Part shown: in pieces, positions 62,552 through 64,000 of the stretch | Layout of the letters: each line of letters opens with the position of its first letter | Numbering within the stretch: the first letter of the stretch is position 1 | Notes under the pieces: generated by a model | The model's input: the letters and a program-made list of their open reading frames with translations, nothing else | Told to the model about the DNA's origin: nothing | The model's database searches: none | NCBI RefSeq assembly: GCF_902859695.1 | Contig: NZ_CADIJL010000014.1 | Span: forward strand, 62,001-126,000 | Direction of reading: 5' to 3' | Length of the DNA: 64,000 nucleotides | From: Achromobacter ruhlandii | GTDB lineage: Bacteria > Pseudomonadota > Gammaproteobacteria > Burkholderiales > Burkholderiaceae_B | Made by a program: the position numbers and the translations under genes

Positions 62552-63883
62552 CTATCTGTCCGTCTGGTCCACCACCACCCGCGCCACCGCTTCCAGCGCT
62601 CGCCGCAATGTCTCCAGGTCGACGGAGCCCAGCGCCAGCCGGATCGCGTGCGGCACGTGCGCGACGGCGAAGGGATGAGCCGTGGAGACGGCGATGCGTT
62701 CGCGCATCAGCGCCATGGCGATGGCGTCGGCGCGCACTTCCGGCGCCAGCGGCAGCCAGACGAAGTATGACGAGGGATGGGCGACCGGATGCAGCGGCCC
62801 CAGGATCTGCGCGGCGATGCGTTGGCGCTGCGCGGCATCGCGGCACTTCTCGGTCTCGAGCCGCCGCACGGTGCCGTCTTCGAACCAGCCCTGGACGATC
62901 GCCGTCAGGGTGGCGGGCGTGTTCCAGGTGGTGGCGCGGATGGCGCGTTCCAGCTTGGGAATCCAGGCTGGCGGCGCGCTGACCGAGCCGACGCGCAGGC
63001 CGGTGGCGACGCTTTTGGACAGGCTCGACACGTAGAGCGTGGCCTCGGGCGCCAGGGCCGCCAGCGGCGGCGGCGCGTCTTCGGCGAGGAAGGCGTAGGC
63101 GCCGTCCTCGATCAGCATCAGGCCGTGGCGGCGCGCCAATGCCACCAAGGCCTCGCGCCAGGCCATGCCGGCGACCCAGCCTAGCGGGTTGTGCAGGGTC
63201 GGCATGGTGTAGACCGCCTGCACGCGCCGCCGGCGGCAGAGGTCGGCCAGCGCATCCAGGTCCATGCCGTCGTCGGCGGCGGGCACGGGCGCCAGTTCCA
63301 GCCGCGAGAACTCCGCCGCCAGCTTGAAGCCGGGGTAGGTCAGCGCGTCCACGGCCACCACGTCGCCCGGTTCGAACAGCGCCATGGCGGCGATGGTCAG
63401 GCCGTGCTGCGCGCCGCTGACGAGCAGGGTCGAGGCGGCGCTTGCCGTAAGGCCCCGATGGGCCAGGTGCGCGGCGGCGGCGGCGCGTTCGGGGTCGCTA
63501 CCGCCATGCGGGCGGTAGCGCAGCAAGGCGTCGGCGTCGCCTTTGGCGGCCAGCCGGCGCAAGGCGCTGCGGTACAGCGCGGCCTGGCCCGGCAGGGTCG
63601 GCGAATTGAAGGTCAGTTCGGTGGTGTCGTCGTTCCAGGCGCGCAGGTCGATGCCGTGGCCGCGCGGCAGCGCCTCTTTGACGAAGGTGCCGCGGCCGGA
63701 TTCGCCGCTGACCAGGCCCATGGTCTGCAGCTCGGCGTAGACGCGGGTGGCCGTCATCAGCGCCAGGCCTTCGCGCGCCGCCAGTTCGCGGTGCGTGGGC
63801 AGGCGCGTGCCGGGCGGCAGGCGGCCGCCGCGGATGTCGGCCGCCAGTTGATCCACCAACTGCTTGTAGCGCGACGCGGGCAT
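62552..63883 (-). CDS. MocR/GntR-type regulator with aminotransferase domain
   Basis: The 443-residue protein combines an N-terminal GntR winged helix (MPASRYKQLVDQLAADIRGGRLPPGTRLPTHRELAAREGLALMTATRVYAELQ) with a C-terminal class I aminotransferase-fold domain, including the PLP-lysine region YVSSLSKSVATGLRVG. MocR regulators use PLP or its adducts as effector and usually control an adjacent divergent gene. A promoter-like sequence on the plus strand at 63911-63938 points to such a target just outside the window. Confidence 0.92.
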   Translation of the reverse strand: MPASRYKQLVDQLAADIRGGRLPPGTRLPTHRELAAREGLALMTATRVYAELQTMGLVSGESGRGTFVKEALPRGHGIDLRAWNDDTTELTFNSPTLPGQAALYRSALRRLAAKGDADALLRYRPHGGSDPERAAAAAHLAHRGLTASAASTLLVSGAQHGLTIAAMALFEPGDVVAVDALTYPGFKLAAEFSRLELAPVPAADDGMDLDALADLCRRRRVQAVYTMPTLHNPLGWVAGMAWREALVALARRHGLMLIEDGAYAFLAEDAPPPLAALAPEATLYVSSLSKSVATGLRVGSVSAPPAWIPKLERAIRATTWNTPATLTAIVQGWFEDGTVRRLETEKCRDAAQRQRIAAQILGPLHPVAHPSSYFVWLPLAPEVRADAIAMALMRERIAVSTAHPFAVAHVPHAIRLALGSVDLETLRRALEAVARVVVDQTDR

Positions 63884-63910
63884 GGCGAAAGCGTATCCAG
63901 GACGATTATT

Positions 63911-63938
63911 TTGATGGGCAGATTATCCGGCCTAGGAT
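63911..63938 (+). promoter_or_regulatory. Putative sigma-70 promoter divergent from the MocR gene
   Basis: TTGATG and TAGGAT are separated by 16 bases, close to the consensus -35 and -10 elements, in an AT-rich patch between the MocR ATG and the window end. It would transcribe rightwards. Confidence 0.5.
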
Positions 63939-63948
63939 GGCGTCACAC

Positions 63949-63971
63949 AACGCCGCGCGGCGGCGTTTTTC
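63949..63971 (+). terminator. Terminator-like hairpin after the divergent promoter
   Basis: AACGCCGC / GCGGCGTT with loop GCG is followed by TTTC. It lies about 10 bases after the promoter's -10 element, so it would fall at the very start of the transcript; it may instead be part of an operator or attenuator. Confidence 0.4.
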
Positions 63972-64000
63972 AATGTCTGCTTCTGTCTTGCCGGGCCATG

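Overview
The window is high-GC proteobacterial chromosome from the Alcaligenaceae, most likely Achromobacter or a close Bordetella relative. The clues are the many periplasmic-binding-protein transporters (BMP, Bug/TTT, TAXI-TRAP, SsuA and amino-acid types), a Bordetella-style FhaB/CdiA protein, and strongly GC-ending codons in the housekeeping genes. No rRNA, tRNA or CRISPR array was seen.

Layout. 1-2603: BMP-family ABC importer (minus strand) with a sigma-54 promoter and NtrC-like boxes upstream. 3.0-7.6 kb: DedA-rhodanese fusion, ketopantoate reductase, NAD(P)-binding protein, then a compact SnoaL / flavin reductase / nucleoside deoxyribosyltransferase cluster. 7.6-13.6 kb: TetR with divergent MFS exporter, ribB under an FMN riboswitch, a long fold-back repeat, a SET-domain methyltransferase, a bestrophin and an Lrp regulator. 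13.7-19.1 kb: acetolactate synthase divergent from lrp, then an SsuABC-type importer with an SDR oxidoreductase. 19.2-26.2 kb: topB with a histone-like tail, a large DUF2157-type membrane protein, gluQ and smg. 26.4-35 kb: TAXI-TRAP transporter, D-threonine aldolase-like enzyme, amino-acid ABC importer (second sigma-54/NtrC promoter) and a Bug-type binding protein. 35.2-36.4 kb: argD, closed by a strong bidirectional terminator.

Accessory region. 36.4-42.8 kb is visibly AT-richer and looks like a defence island. One operon encodes a D12-class adenine methyltransferase, a HerA-like ATPase and a NurA-like nuclease with a zinc ribbon. A second, overlapping pair encodes an uncharacterised protein and a putative AbiC-like membrane protein. 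At 43.2-43.45 kb is a structured leader with the self-complementary layout of phage C4 antisense RNA, placed directly before a small gene. It is followed by a truncated GlxA-type regulator and a lone RelE/HigB-like toxin. 45.2-57 kb is a polymorphic-toxin locus: a 2.8-kilo-residue two-partner-secretion CdiA-like protein, its immunity gene, two further paralogues of that immunity gene, two small membrane proteins, a broken second toxin C-terminus with its own immunity gene, and a scar of the first toxin's 3' end.

57.1-64 kb returns to high-GC core-like genes: YkvA, LysE, DUF4189, an isochorismatase-like protein, a lipoprotein and a MocR regulator. It includes a decayed duplication of the isochorismatase/periplasmic-protein neighbourhood at 61.2-62.5 kb.

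How the parts work together. Two of the importers share an apparent nitrogen-starvation promoter design. The accessory block from 36 to 57 kb combines intracellular anti-phage candidates with a contact-dependent competition system whose toxin and immunity cassettes have been repeatedly exchanged.
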